DNA of 64,000 nt from Paramyrothecium sp. XJ0827 (GCA_020881915.1 JAJFPB010000010.1:1364001-1428000); one strand, 5' to 3'; shown: positions 1 to 11,926, counted from the first letter of the stretch. A program made the numbers and translations. Notes: generated from the letters alone by a model not told the origin.

Positions 1-354
1 GGCGGCTGCGGCTCCGACGTCATCGTCAAGGCCATCAAGGATACCCTCGGCATCAAGCAGGGCGAGACCACCCCCGACGGCCTCTTCACCTTCATCGAGG
101 TCGAGTGCCTCGGCGCCTGCGTCAACGCCCCCATGGTCCAGATCAACGACGACTTCTACGAGGACCTCACCCCCGAAACCACCGTCCAGCTCCTCAAGGC
201 CCTCAAGGCGAGCGCCACCGCCACGGGCGTCGACGCCTCCAAGCTGCCCAAGGCCGGCCCCCTGAGCGGGCGCGACACGTGCGAGAACAGCGCCGGCCAG
301 ACGAATCTGGTCGACGAGCCCTGGGGCGTGGAGAAGACGAGGGCGGATCTGTAG
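1..354 (+). CDS. nuo-24: NADH:ubiquinone oxidoreductase 24-kDa subunit (NDUFV2/NuoE family), 3' end only
   Basis: Partial gene whose 5' part lies outside the window; the open frame starts at base 1 and ends in TAG at 352-354 (117 residues). The protein is a mitochondrial complex I peripheral-arm subunit carrying the binuclear [2Fe-2S] cluster N1a. Visible features are the GGCGS segment holding one of the first cysteine ligands, the stretch [15 protein letters not shown] with the second pair of cluster cysteines (C-x3-C), and the following [11 protein letters not shown] segment, all diagnostic of the thioredoxin-like NuoE fold. The C-terminal tail ([11 protein letters not shown], then LVDEPWG) is the usual fungal extension. 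No intron is needed in this part. The family call is certain; the symbol follows Neurospora naming. Confidence 0.93.
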   Translation, partial: GGCGSDVIVKAIKDTLGIKQGETTPDGLFTFIEVECLGACVNAPMVQINDDFYEDLTPETTVQLLKALKASATATGVDASKLPKAGPLSGRDTCENSAGQTNLVDEPWGVEKTRADL

Positions 355-595
355 ACTATGTTTTATACTAACTAACTAACAAGGGGTGTACGTGGGATTT
401 CTGGACGCCGATGAACGGGATTGTACATACTATGAAGCTTGCGTTTCGAAAAATGCCACACGGTTTAGACAGCTTTTTTAAAACGACTTTGGGCGTGAAC
501 TCATGTTTCCAAATTTCCACTAAGGCTATACATGACGGGACTTTCCAATACATATTTTTTGTTGCGTAGATGACGTCGAACATAAGAGCCAAATC

Positions 596-2227
596 TCACT
601 CAAGCCTCAGGATCCAGCCGTCAGCGAGTCGTTTACCACCGCTACCTTCGCCACCCAGGATGACAATGCCATTCTCGTCCAAATCGCCCATGGGAGCGCT
701 CGCAAGCCAGCCTCTCGGCGCAGGCGCACCCTCGTCGTTCTCATCATCGTAAGGGCCCATCTCCAGCTTGGACCACTTGCCCTCGCCGGTCTTGCGACCA
801 ACGGCCTGCAGCATGGCGGCCGTGAAGCTTGCGGGCGTCATGCCCAGCGGTGGGACCTGGAAGGCCCAGACGTCGTTGCTGAAGCTGCCACCGCTAGGGT
901 CAGATGTGGGTGTGGTCTCGCCCAGGGCCAAGACCAGGAACTCCTTGCCGCCGCCGGTGCTCACGGCTTCGAGGGATGCACCGCTGCGGGGCTCAGGCCA
1001 GGCCTGAACGGGCTCAACGGGGATTTCGGTGGATGAAGCGTCGATGTTGTCTTCCAAGATGCTCTGCCAGCCGCCGCGGGCGTGGATGGAAATCTCACCA
1101 CGAGTGACACGGTCGTCGAACATCTCCACCTCAAGGTGTAAGAAGTCGAGGCGTCCTCCAATCTCCTGCTCCCCGTCGAAGCCGCCGAACCTGAAGAGGC
1201 GGCTCTTACTAATGCAGATGGCGGCACCTGATCTGGCTGGTTCCGGCGCTGAGGGTAGCTCGGTCCATGTCCTCGACCGAACGTCGAAGGCCCAGAGATC
1301 GTTCGTGCGGTCACCGGTGGCTAACACACCGCCGTGGACGAAGACGGTGCCGTAACCCTCCGCTTCCTGGTCAACAGCATCCTCGGCCACGTTGCCCACA
1401 ATGGGGTCCTGGGGAATGCCGGTCTTGGATATGTCGCCGACGGCCCACTCCTGCCACGTCCTCGCGGACTGCTTTCGAGGAGGTGGTGCGAAGTCGCGAG
1501 GTCGGTTAGTAGCAGTAGCGCAGTGGTGAGTGCGAGGGGGCGGGAAGCGGACGATGCTGCCTCCGGGAATGGCGGGAGCCGGGTCGAGGTAAGTCCAGGT
1601 TCGTGCGCGAGTGTCAAAGATCCAGACACGCCCGGCTTCCTCGAGCGGCTTGGCGTCGTGGGCGGCACGACCGCCAAATACAAAGATTCGGGTGCCAATG
1701 ACGGCGGCGGCATGGCCGACGCGTGATTGGGGCACGTTGCCGAGCTCCGGGTGGGTAGCTGTTGCTCGCTCCTTGCCCTTGGCCTCGGTGGGAGACCGCG
1801 AGGGTGATTCTGATTCCAACGGGACCTCGTCCAGGTCTTTCGGAGACGTCTCTGGAGCCACATCGTCTGCGGGCGGGGGCACGTCGTCCGGAACGGCGGC
1901 GACGGCCTTGATCTTGTAGTAATCGGCGGAGGCGGCGCTGAAGGGCAGGGTGACGACATGCATGTCGTTGTCTGTAGGTTCGCGGCCGTTTGTCTCGCCG
2001 CCGAAGATGTAAGCGGAGCCAGAGACGACGTCGAGCGAGTGGGAGGAGCGCGGTAGCCGGGGAATGTCGATGCGCTGCCAGGTGCCCTTCATCGGGCCGT
2101 GCTTGGGCGACAGCAGTGAGGGCATGTGCAAGGACGGCATCTGGACTTGAGGCAAGGCGGGGACGTTCTGTTGCACGTTGCCAAAGAGATCGGCTGTCCG
2201 GCGCCTGATCATCGAGAAGGACTCCAT
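596..2227 (-). CDS. Kelch-repeat beta-propeller protein
   Basis: Single-exon gene of 543 residues from ATG at 2227 to TGA at 596-598. It has a run of kelch motifs: SAYIFGGE near residue 70, RIFVFGGRA near 185, TVFVHGG near 295, RLFRFGG near 345, and a final IVILGGEG near 525, each followed by a W/F-containing strand such as DLWAFDVRSRTWTELP. Together these would form a galactose-oxidase-like six- or seven-bladed propeller. A Pro/Ser/Glu-rich insert (about residues 110-165) lies between the first two blades. There is no signal peptide or membrane segment, so a cytosolic scaffold role is likely, but the sequence does not name a partner or a reaction. Galactose oxidase activity is not supported because the copper and Tyr-Cys radical features are not seen. 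Confidence 0.85.
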   Translation of the reverse strand: MESFSMIRRRTADLFGNVQQNVPALPQVQMPSLHMPSLLSPKHGPMKGTWQRIDIPRLPRSSHSLDVVSGSAYIFGGETNGREPTDNDMHVVTLPFSAASADYYKIKAVAAVPDDVPPPADDVAPETSPKDLDEVPLESESPSRSPTEAKGKERATATHPELGNVPQSRVGHAAAVIGTRIFVFGGRAAHDAKPLEEAGRVWIFDTRARTWTYLDPAPAIPGGSIVRFPPPRTHHCATATNRPRDFAPPPRKQSARTWQEWAVGDISKTGIPQDPIVGNVAEDAVDQEAEGYGTVFVHGGVLATGDRTNDLWAFDVRSRTWTELPSAPEPARSGAAICISKSRLFRFGGFDGEQEIGGRLDFLHLEVEMFDDRVTRGEISIHARGGWQSILEDNIDASSTEIPVEPVQAWPEPRSGASLEAVSTGGGKEFLVLALGETTPTSDPSGGSFSNDVWAFQVPPLGMTPASFTAAMLQAVGRKTGEGKWSKLEMGPYDDENDEGAPAPRGWLASAPMGDLDENGIVILGGEGSGGKRLADGWILRLE

Positions 2228-3546
2228 GTTGGCGACTCCCTTGCTGCGTCCGAGGATGGGTTGGGTTGAAGGGCGAGGAGGAAATAATAATAAAAGATGA
2301 GGAGGAAAAGTGAAGCAGGTGAAGAAGAGGTTAGAGGAGTAGGTCGTGGATTTGGGGGCTTAGTTGGACGAGGATAAGGGACCCAAAGTAAGTAGGGACC
2401 ATGAGCTCGGAAGCTGACAGCTGACTGGGCGCAGCTCACAAGCAGCAGACGCAGTAGCAGAAGCAGGGGATGACGTAGCGCCCTTGAGCTTGAGGTATCG
2501 GGCGGGAACGACTCTGTGAATCGATTGATGTTTTCTTGGGCAAAACTAGGAATTGGGCGAGAGACGAAAAGGTCCGAAATCTATGAGCGCTTGAGATGCT
2601 GTCCTCTTACGCAAGCATTGGGGTCGGTTGACGGAGCGCAACGCAATGCAGGCCCCTCGTATTCTGCCGATCACCAACGCCATGTGCTAGCAATGGCACT
2701 TCACCACCAAGCTCCCCTTTCATGCCACCTCTGCACAGCCCCACCGTGGCATCCGCTACAGAGTACAGAGTACCTTGCCCGGCCTGGAGAGAGGGACGGG
2801 TGGCCGCCTATATTTAGGCCGTCGCGGTCTAGCACCCGAGCTTTAGCGCTACCGCCGAGGAGCCAAGGCGCTGCAGCGAGGGTCGCCTCAGCGTCGGCCA
2901 GAGTTTGGCTTCAGGAATGGGGGGCCCAGTCTAGCCCAGAAAACGAGACACGAGAATGAAATTGCGGTCTCTCAAGGGCCAATTCCGTTTCGATGGAACC
3001 ATTTGGACTATTGAGCGGGCGAGTGCTGAAGCTATCATGTCTGAGATCTTGTCTTCAAGCGCTCGACAGTCGCAATCACCCACGCGTAGAAGACACACTC
3101 AGCTCAACACCACATCCAGCCAATGACGCCTGTAAGCGAGTGACATTCGATGTAAACCACATCACATCCCCTTCCAAACACATACGACCATACCTACAAG
3201 AAAACATAGGATCTATCCCGCTCTGTTGAACCGTTCCTTGATTGATCGTGCTATCTTGCCCCCTCCGCTGAGGGCTTTAGTGCACCAAGGTGCAATAAAC
3301 CTATTTGATACTAGTACAGGTAACGGGACTTATGTTCAGCCAGGTACAGCGCGGTGAGGGAACGCATCTCGATTGTGCAGACCACCACTGGTTTAACAGA
3401 TTCATATATTATTCTTATCGCTTTTAAGAAAGAAAATAAAGTAAAAATTATAAGTAACCATGTACCCTAACATCTTGCAGGTATGCATTTTCAACGCTCC
3501 CAACTGCTTTCACATAGAACCGATAATGAACCAATATCTGACAGAG
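2228..3546. other. Intergenic spacer between kelch and HET-domain genes
   Basis: About 1.3 kb holding the 5' flank of the kelch gene and the 3' flank of the HET gene. A purine-rich stretch (2275-2345) just upstream of the kelch start corresponds to a CT-rich 5' leader on the minus strand. A 147-codon frame at 2516-2959 has no recognisable domain and odd composition, so I do not call it. No RNA gene or repeat was recognised. Confidence 0.5.
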
Positions 3547-5658
3547 CTAATGGATCAGGTACTGAATTAATGCCTGCCTCTCGATCTTAGCGATGAAGGA
3601 CGAGTCCAGCTCTTCCCCGCAGACGCCTTCAAAGACCGCGAGCCCTACAATACGGTAATAGGGACCATATGTTTCGGAGGTTTCCCCAGGTTTCCCTAAC
3701 TGCTCTCGCCTCAGCACTAGGGGGAACCGAACCGCTGGAGGCAAGATAACTACGTCCCCCTCCCTGACCGACCCCGGGCAGATGCCCAGACGACCTCCCG
3801 CCTCCACCAGAGTCTTCCCTGCCACTTTTTCGGCGATGTTCTTTGTGATAGAGGCCCAGTCTTGCCTAGATTTAGCTGCTATTCCCGTGAGGCCTCGACC
3901 CAAGTGGTTGAGCAGATCGGCACTGGAGTATCCCTCAGATTCATCGACTAGGTGGTAAACGAGCGCGAGCTTTCTGGCTCCTACCCCGTCTTCATCCAAT
4001 GCTCTGGACTGTTGTAGGATACGGTACATCTGGTCAGGGATAGGATCATCTCCATCCTGCTGGTTGAAGCGATGGCGCGGGTTGCATTTGCCCAGATATC
4101 TCGCACTGATATGTAAAGTCGCTGAACCCGTATCCTCCGGTTTGACGGTATCAGCAGTATTAGCTTTATCCGCCAATAGTTTCGCCAACCTCCAAGTCAA
4201 AGGCACCATCACCCGCCGCGGCGAGAAGTCAAGCACCCACGATGCGTATTCCGGGTCGGTCAAGCCTCCATCACGAAAGGCGAATAAGCTAAAGGCGACA
4301 ATGGTCGCGGAATCCCTATTGTTGATGAGCTGAGTCGTCGTCTCTTGCATGACCCGTGTGGCTGCTTTGGTGTAGTCAGGAGGCTCCACTTCCTCGGGGT
4401 TTGATAGCAAGCCGTAGATGGCATATACCTTATCGCGGGGGTTGAAGCACTGGCGGGTGCTTGTATAAACGAGGAGGTCTAGCAGCGAGTGCTTCTGACT
4501 CTGTCCTATCGGTGCATGCTCAAAATCATACCCATGTACTTTACGTCTCTCAATTATCATGGCGCACAGTTCCCCGACTCTCTTTACATATCTGAATGCT
4601 GCGTCAGAGTGTTTCTCCGCTCTCGCCAGGGCGTTTGATAACTTCTTTTCCAAGCTCCGTGCCTTTCGGCTAGCATGATTGTGATTCCGTATAGCATCCC
4701 CCTCCCGCTTGACCACTTCTTCATACTTCCGGGTCAGCTCGGCTTTCCTCTCCGGGGTCAGATTTCCTTCTGCATTTTGAATCTCGTCAGATACAAGCCT
4801 TTTCTCCGCTGAGATCGAAGCCAGTGCTTGCTCTGCCGCATGCAATTCATCGGTCGCTATGTCGTCCAGCCTCTTGAGATCCGCGAGGTCGCCAGAAGCC
4901 GTGTGAGCATTATCATCTCTATAAGAATCTGTCCTAGAGGCGGCGCGTGCAAGTGCCCCGCCTCCATCTCTTAGAAGGGACGCACGGAACGAAATCGGCC
5001 CCCAGACGCATAGGGGTTCCGTCTTTGGCAGCCTGAACTCTTGATACGTCCACATCCGTCTCCAGTACGGGTGTATTTGAAAGTCGAGGAGGCCAATGTG
5101 TGCCTTTTGCATCGCTAGGTACTTCTTCCGCTTCCCTTTGACAGATGTTTCGGCCTCTGCGTCGAGTGCGAGCCAGGGTGATGGTATTGATGATGACAAG
5201 GTGGCATCCTTCTTGACGTATGTCTGAATCCACGATATGGTGAGGTCCAGATATTTGCACTTTTCGCCCAGCCAAACCAGTACGCCGCCGCTGGCCATCG
5301 TGTATATGCGGCTCATTAACGGGATCTGCGTGCTCTTTTCAACCAGGTCGTCTTGATTGATGCAGACAGCGTCCACCCATAGCATTCGTGGGCGATCCGG
5401 CAGACGCAGTCGAGATAGAGCCGCCTTGAGGTTGGTTGTAACTTGGAAGTCACTAATGCCATCGATGGAGATGGGTTCTAGGATTGACATGTCACCCCAG
5501 ACGTACGATAGCGCTTCGAACTCGACATCCTCGGCGAGAGAGGCGACCCGAAGTGAGCATTCGATTTTCATGCCATCGTTGTGTTGACCGGAGTGTAAGG
5601 CGAGGAGACGAATCTCCGACTTTGTAGGATCGAGACGCTGGTAGATGCTTGGAGCCAT
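3547..5658 (-). CDS. Heterokaryon-incompatibility (HET) domain protein with internal coiled coil
   Basis: Single exon, 703 residues, from the first true ATG at 5658 to TAG at 3547-3549. The N-terminal HET domain (about residues 45-200) has its signature pieces: FEALSYVWGD, a beta-strand region, MLWVDAVCINQDD, the QIPLMSRIYTMA segment and VLVWLGE. Later comes the second family hallmark, CFNPRDKVYAIYGLL. Between these lies a long heptad-like, Ala/Glu/Lys-rich stretch (about residues 240-365) predicted as coiled coil; HET proteins normally lack it at this place. HET proteins trigger cell death after non-self recognition between fungal strains, often with NLR-type partners. No partner gene such as het-c/d/e or sesB adjoins here. 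Family call is secure; specificity is unknown. Confidence 0.9.
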   Translation of the reverse strand: MAPSIYQRLDPTKSEIRLLALHSGQHNDGMKIECSLRVASLAEDVEFEALSYVWGDMSILEPISIDGISDFQVTTNLKAALSRLRLPDRPRMLWVDAVCINQDDLVEKSTQIPLMSRIYTMASGGVLVWLGEKCKYLDLTISWIQTYVKKDATLSSSIPSPWLALDAEAETSVKGKRKKYLAMQKAHIGLLDFQIHPYWRRMWTYQEFRLPKTEPLCVWGPISFRASLLRDGGGALARAASRTDSYRDDNAHTASGDLADLKRLDDIATDELHAAEQALASISAEKRLVSDEIQNAEGNLTPERKAELTRKYEEVVKREGDAIRNHNHASRKARSLEKKLSNALARAEKHSDAAFRYVKRVGELCAMIIERRKVHGYDFEHAPIGQSQKHSLLDLLVYTSTRQCFNPRDKVYAIYGLLSNPEEVEPPDYTKAATRVMQETTTQLINNRDSATIVAFSLFAFRDGGLTDPEYASWVLDFSPRRVMVPLTWRLAKLLADKANTADTVKPEDTGSATLHISARYLGKCNPRHRFNQQDGDDPIPDQMYRILQQSRALDEDGVGARKLALVYHLVDESEGYSSADLLNHLGRGLTGIAAKSRQDWASITKNIAEKVAGKTLVEAGGRLGICPGSVREGDVVILPPAVRFPLVLRREQLGKPGETSETYGPYYRIVGLAVFEGVCGEELDSSFIAKIERQALIQYLIH

Positions 5659-8600
5659 TTTTGTCCGAATTCGAAGGGGTTTGAGGGTTTGCACTAATTA
5701 CAGGACGGATGCAAAAAGCAAGAGTGTGACAAATCGGCTGTATCGAGGTTGGGCCGTGTTATCTCAGCCTGAATTGCTCAGCTGGCGCTCCGTACAGGCT
5801 CTTAAAGGGCTGGCTGAAGCAAGCCTGCTACCCAAAAGTGAGGCGGTTAGAAGCTTGTTTTCACGAATCAACCACGTATTTGTCAGTGCTAAGAACCGTG
5901 ATGAAGAATACAGACAAAAGTAACTTGTAATCTGATTTGAGATATAAAGAGCCGAGGATAGAGCGCCGAGCTGCCGTTACACTGTAATGCTCGCTCAGTT
6001 GGGCGCCATCTATCTCGTGCTAGGGCCCGAAGACCTCCAGAATTCAAGTGACCATCACTACGAAGTATGCCAGGACGAGTTTCTGTAGGCGCATAGGATC
6101 TCGAAGCGGATCCATATGACTTAAGTCTGTTATGCTTGAAAAGCCATATCTGTACAATAGCTAGGTTAGGCCTGGATTATGTCGGCAATGAATAGAAATG
6201 CTCTTTTACATAGTAGATTGGAATTGACGCTGGTCATTCCATTCTATGAGGCAAATAGACTGGGTGGTGTGTAAGAAGTACAGTAAAATGCTCATCATTT
6301 AAATGATAGACTTTTATTACTGCTGATAAAACTCTACGCGTTTCCAGTGATTCGAAATGGAACATAGTCATTGGCTCTTTGTCCGGGGCCTTCCTATCAC
6401 TATGGTCTACAGAATATCAGTTACTCAGTTCGTTTCGACATTAACAAAGATGCATGATGGATCAAAGTGCTTATTCTTAAATCTGCTAAAACAAATTCGT
6501 TGACAATTGGTAGCAGATGATAAGACGACAGTCATCAAAGCACGCTAACATCAAGGTACCAATAAGTGTGTACCAATAAGTGTGTTTCTCAAGGCCGTAA
6601 GTTTCACATACACTGTTGCTACTGAGTCGCTGATATGAGTCAGAGAAGTGATATCGTATATTAAATTGACCGTAAAGCGAATTTCTCACCTTCCCCAGTG
6701 TCCCGCTTAGGTCTCCACATGTTTGTAGAAATCGGGGTTTTCTATTCGAACCACTACTATGCGAAAGCAGCTCGCCGCCACTTTGAGGCAATGTTCTCTA
6801 GCATCTCCTTTTACACTCCTTCCCCAGTTTAACGCATCCGGAACAGCTTGGGCGCTGCGCGTTACACTGCTTGTTTGTTAGGATTGTGTACTATTCTCAT
6901 ACAGTATCTCAGTCCAAGACAGATGCAGGCGTACAGGAACCAGCAACAGCAAGTCTCACCCGCTGTCAAGCAACGCGGCACCACACAGGGAGTGGCAAGT
7001 CAGTAATATGAGCTTCGCCGTAGCAGCCGTCACGCAGCGCAATAGTTACGGTTGCCCTAGTGACTGCGTTGAATCTTGACCCTTTTCCTTCGGGGCCTCT
7101 GCCTACTAGATATACCCAAAACAGGTGCTTTCTACCTCCAAAGCGTAAAGCCGCTAATTCATGAGAGGTCTTAGGCAGCTAACTGTGAGCTTGCTGCTCC
7201 GCCATAGCGCCTCATGTTATATGGCTGGTGCAGCCCCATGACAAAAACCTAGTCTCGTATCTAAGTGATGCCTGGCTTCTAGTTTAATTACCGCAGTATA
7301 TGATCAACTGTGCTATTCACTCACGTATAACCGTCGAATAGATGCTTCGGGCCGCTGGGTAGATATTTGGTCAAGTGAATGGCAGAGTAGAAACATCCAT
7401 CTCTCATCCTCTACTGAAATTACCGGCATAGATACCTCAACTATTACTATTTCCCTTATTTCTAACAAAATACTAAGAATTCGCGGATCACCGGGACAAT
7501 TGCTTAGTGAGAGACCTGCAGCAATTTATGTAGTAGCTAGCTTAGGTTTCAGAATTTCAAGAGCTCCCACGTACGTACTTGTTGGGTATAACAGAAACCC
7601 ACTCTGGAATGGTTGTGGAAATATACTCTAGCTGGTATTGGAACACTAGTCGAATGCCTTTCGCCAGGGGACATGAATTTTAAATGCCAGTCACGACGAG
7701 TTCTCATTCACCGCCACCCGGTTCTCTTGAAATAATACGTGCCAGTTCTTTTCCAACATTTACGATCAGCCTAAAGATTACTGCGAATGGACTTACGGCC
7801 TACTGTGTTAACTTAACAACTAACAGCTGCCCGAAGCCCACAAACATACAAATCGTCTCTCAGGCCTAATTGGGCCTGGTGCCTACGACGCGTAGGCTGG
7901 CCTTGTTGGGAGATACACCAAGCCATAGGCCATGAGAGTGTTCACTTCCCAATCATTCGTCAATATATTGGTTCTACAATTCCATTTTTGATCATCTGAC
8001 TGAACTTGATTTGTTACGGCTAGATTTACCGACGAGTAATTAATCTCCGGCAGACTAATCAGACCCTGACTTGCTACTCTAATGATTTGACGAGGATTCA
8101 AATGACTCCAACGGCGTTGAATTTGACATAAAAGCTCTTTGAGATGTTCAAGTTCGAAAGCGAAGAGAACTTCTGTCCCCCGCCGCTCGTTTAACACCAA
8201 CGCAGTCCTCCTATTGATCTTACCGCGATACCTGGTTGACACAAGATATTCACAATCTCTATTACGTCTTAATCAAACTCGAGCGACCATGAGTTTGGCT
8301 AACTACTGTATATCATCTATTCATTGGTCTTCTTTGCAGCATCCTCCCTAGCTGGTCCCATGCGGCTTCGGCTCAAAGCGTCAAGCTGTCCACGTAGATT
8401 GTTTACCATTCCGAGATATATCCCATCGCTTTCGTCGTAGACAAGTTCAAATTGCAGCTCTCCATGTGATCGCATGCGCATCGCAGTGGCCATTGTTATG
8501 ACTAGACCATTTACATCATTTGACCAGACGCATACACCCTTATCTCCGCGAGAAGGAACAGTAGTTTCCCAGTACAACTTCGGGTGGACATCATCAGCTT

Positions 8601-9254
8601 GTTTCGGTAGGGTTATGTCAAAGATGAGATGCTGAACCGGTGGAGCCTTAGCCAGTGCTTGTCTCCAGACTCGTCCCAGCGGTTGCAGATTGAGTGTCTC
8701 CAGAGCTCCTACGTAGACCTGGCCAGAACTGGTGCGTCTTATGCGAGAGGCAGGGTTGCGGCAAGCCTCAAGCACCTTGGGGTTGGCAAGGGACTGTAAG
8801 AGGACCACTTTGGTCTTTCGTTTGTCTTCGGAAGATTGTTCTGTGGTTGTTTCAATTTCAAGGTCAGCCAGTTTAGCAATTGTGACTGATATCTCTTCCT
8901 CGAGGCTGTGTTCCTGCTCCTCAACCGGCCTGTCTCATGAATCAAAAGACAGCGGTCCAGGGTAACCAGTTTTCGCAGATGTGCGCCGGCTCCCGCCAAC
9001 GCGGCTACACATTGCGGATTCCTCCAGCATGGGAAGGACAAGGGAGAAGATACTCATCGGCTCTACATTCGTTGTTGCTAAGTGCCTTGTGGTAACTCAT
9101 CGTTTCCTGGTATTGCCGGCCCGGCCCCACTCAGCCGCGGCCATATACGACCCGACCATAACGTATCACCCCCGCCATTTTGGTCTCCAGTTTTAGTCCT
9201 CACCTCTCTGCGCGCCTCCACTGCCCTGGAAATACATTCCTCGTTGCAAGGTCC
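5659..9254. other. Gene-poor spacer with short degenerate frames
   Basis: About 3.6 kb between the HET gene start and the transcription-factor gene. It is less GC-rich than the flanking coding DNA and contains only short frames interrupted by stops. A small tandem duplication (GTACCAATAAGTGTGT and a second copy) lies near 6556-6587. A minus-strand frame around 8317-8935 has coding-like composition and is listed separately. No transposon ends or RNA genes were recognised. Confidence 0.5.
8317..8935 (-). pseudogene. Possible decayed or multi-exon hypothetical gene
   Basis: A minus-strand frame is open without a stop from about 8935 to its stop at 8317, about 205 residues. Its first part is acidic and helical (EEQEHSLEEEIS, then DLEIETTTEQSSEDKRK), followed by a globular-looking part containing LQSLANPKVLEACRNPASR and LIFDITLPKQADDVHP. 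No ATG opens the frame. Immediately upstream, a second frame (9041-8935) reads CVAALAGAGAHLRKLVTLD and runs up to the point where this one begins, which suggests either a spliced exon (the sequence CATGAGACAG before 8926 could be an acceptor) or a one-base frameshift. I do not recognise the family. A further short frame at 7883-8242 could be a later exon or noise. Confidence 0.3.
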
Positions 9255-11926
9255 ATGGACAGCTACCGCCAGCAGCAGAGGTCAACTCGTGTTGCAGAAC
9301 GAGAGCGGAAGCGAGCTGCGCGCGCGTACGTCAACACGCTCATCCCCTTCCCCTTCCCCTCCCCCCTCCCCCACCCTATGCCCGGGGTCACCTCGTCCGA
9401 TGCCCCGGTCTCGGCTCCGGAATTTGGCAGCGCTGACCCACAGTTTCCGCTCACAGCTGTAACGACTGTCGACGGCAGAAGGAAAAGTGCGATGGAGGTG
9501 TGCCGTGCCGAAGGTGCTCTCGCTTAGGCCGGAGGTGCGAGTTTTCGGCTCCAACGGTCGAGGAGCGATCTGCAACTGGAGGGCCTGCTCGCTTGTCTCG
9601 CGACGGCATCTCAAGGTAAGCAGCTCATGCCTCTTGAGAATACAAAAATATGACATGCTCACCTAGTGGCAAAAGGAGGAACGAGCCCCATTTGTCCTCT
9701 TCTGAGCTCTCTCAACGTTTAGAGTATTTAGAAAGGATCGTCCGGGGTGTGGCTGGTGATGACGGTCCTCTGGACCTCCAAACACTGAAGAACCTGGCGG
9801 ACAATGCAGCTCCTGACGAGAGGTCCCCTCTCCCTGCAGGAGGCTCATCTCAGAGCTCAGATTTCGAGGGAGTGGATGAGAAATTTAGCATAAAGCCACT
9901 GCACGACAATATTACACGTGAGATGCTACATCACTTCTGGGAAAAGACACAAACTTACCTCAATGGACAGACTACTCTGGAGAGTTCTCTCACTGGAATT
10001 TTTCTATGAGAATCAAGGATTGGATTGATAAAACCGTGCCGGATCGCGGGTCCAATGTATGCCATTCTCACTCTAGGGATTCTGAGGGCGCCGGCAAACT
10101 GACTGCATGTCCAGCAACAACACAAGTCCATGACCTCTTTCAAAGAGTACTATCGCGCTGAAGAACTTCGTTCTCCTTCGAATACAATCTCACTTCTAGC
10201 CTTGCTGCCGCCACGACCGATTGCGGAGTTCCTTTCTCAGTCCTTCTTCAAGCATGCAGTTGTGAATTATTTCTTCGTTGAAAAGGCCTGGTATAGAGCC
10301 AACTTGGAACTCGCCTACGACGACCCGCAGATATTCTCACGTCGAGGCGTTGGAATAGTCTGCATAATATTTGCGGTGCTTGCGATTGGGACCCAGTTCG
10401 CCTACTTGGAGTCGATTGGCGATGATCCCGATGGCTCAAGCAATCAAGCTGTTGCTGCGGGAAAGTTTAGCGAGGACTCAATCGGCATGGTGTTCTACCA
10501 ACAAGCGTGTCGTCTTCTGCCGGACGTCATAACCGTGTCGTCATTGGAAAGCGTCCAAGCATGCCTACTGCTCGGCATGTACACGCTTCCAGTAGATGCG
10601 TCAGGTTTATCCTACGCCTATCTCAACTTGGCGATCAAATTAGCCATCCAGAATGGCATGCACCGGAAATATCCCGGCGAGGGCCTGGAAATTCACATCC
10701 GTGAGACCAGAAACCGAGTGTGGTGGACGGCGTATACTATTGAAAAGTACACCGCTCAATTCTCTTCCAAGGGGCTTTGTGTTGACAGAACTGTAGGCGC
10801 ATAGGCATATTTCACGGAAGGCCGATGTCTATTGCAAGCACAGATATCGACGCGGACCTACCAACGGACCATTTCAATGTGTGGCCGTCAACTTCGAGTT
10901 CTCAAACTAAGCATCTACTAGCTACACTAGAACTCAATCAACGGCTGAGCCAGATCTCCCAGGAGATGTAAGCCTGGACAAATCTCATCGATTTACAACT
11001 GCTGACTGAAGTTTCATAGTTCTTTTCTCAGAAAACAGCCCAAGAACGAGGTGTCTGACAGTCTCGGCAAGCTCGTGAGACTTCAGAATGAACTCCGTTC
11101 ATGGTGGAACTTACTACCAGACAATGTGTTCTGCAAGGACCCGGGCTTGCAGTCAATCATATCCAGGAACGACATGCACCTAAAACTGGAGTACTGTCTT
11201 GTGCGCATGTTTGTGGGTCGCATTTTCATTCTTCCACAAGAGGGAGGACGAAACAGTGCCAGCCCATCGACGTCCGCCGCCGAGCCGTCAGGCGCCGCGT
11301 CTCGGAAGCGACAACTGCGGACCGTTTTAGTGACTGACTGCATAGAAGCGGCACTAGCGGTGATCGATACGTGCCGGGCGCTTCACAGGAGCATAGGCCT
11401 GGCTCGAGCATCTTACACGGAGTTTAGTGCGTGCCGAGCAGCTCTTCTCGTCATCACGGCGCAGTGTCTTTATCACCGGGAAAATGCCTACAAAAAAGCC
11501 CTGCGGGACGGATTGGCAATGCTTAAAGAAATGTCGGCTGGGTCCGAATCGGCGCACTCAGACTTTTCGTTGATTGAGGCTTTCGAGCGTGCCATCGCCA
11601 AGATTGACTCGGAGACTCCTGCGCCCATGTCGTCGAGTTCAGAGTCAGAATATGCGAGATTCAAGAGGTGGGAGCAGCTATGGAAGAACGACACATCGCT
11701 TATGGAAATGGCGAACGCGCAAGCAAATGGCGAACAAGTCCCTCTACCAACAGTAAATTTCGGATTTTCCGGTACAGAGGATATCTCTAGACAGGCAACA
11801 ATGCCTCCGCCGAGCACCACTACATTCTTTGGCATGGATGGAAACTTCGCATCGTTTCCACAAAATTTAGACGACCTCTCGGCTTTCTTCGGCAACGATT
11901 TTGGGATGGGTCTAGATGCCGAATAG
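9255..11926 (+). CDS. Zn2Cys6 fungal-specific transcription factor
   Basis: Seven exons deduced by hand: 9255-9325, 9457-9615, 9667-9917, 9971-10056, 10115-10746, 10797-10967, 11020-11926; all phases agree and give 758 residues. The start MDSYRQQQRSTR leads straight into the zinc cluster: Cys25, 28, 35, 41, 44 and 51 with spacing C-x2-C-x6-C-x5-C-x2-C-x6-C. A leucine-rich dimerisation stretch (SQRLEYLERIV) follows near residue 90. The middle-homology region (PF04082 type) shows HYSGEFSHWNFSMRIK near 160, FKEYYRAEEL, WWTAYTIEKR and GRPMSIASTDID. The C terminus is acidic/Ser-rich. It sits directly upstream of a HAD hydrolase and the GABA-aminotransferase pair, so it is the natural candidate as their pathway-specific activator; that link is inference. 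Confidence 0.9.

Noticed and set aside
2516..2959. 147-codon frame in the first spacer
   Set aside because: No domain, no splice-consistent extension, random-looking composition.
5659..9254. Possible RIP-mutated transposon in the gene-poor spacer
   Set aside because: I saw no inverted ends, target duplications or transposase-like remnants, and the sequence is not extremely AT-rich.
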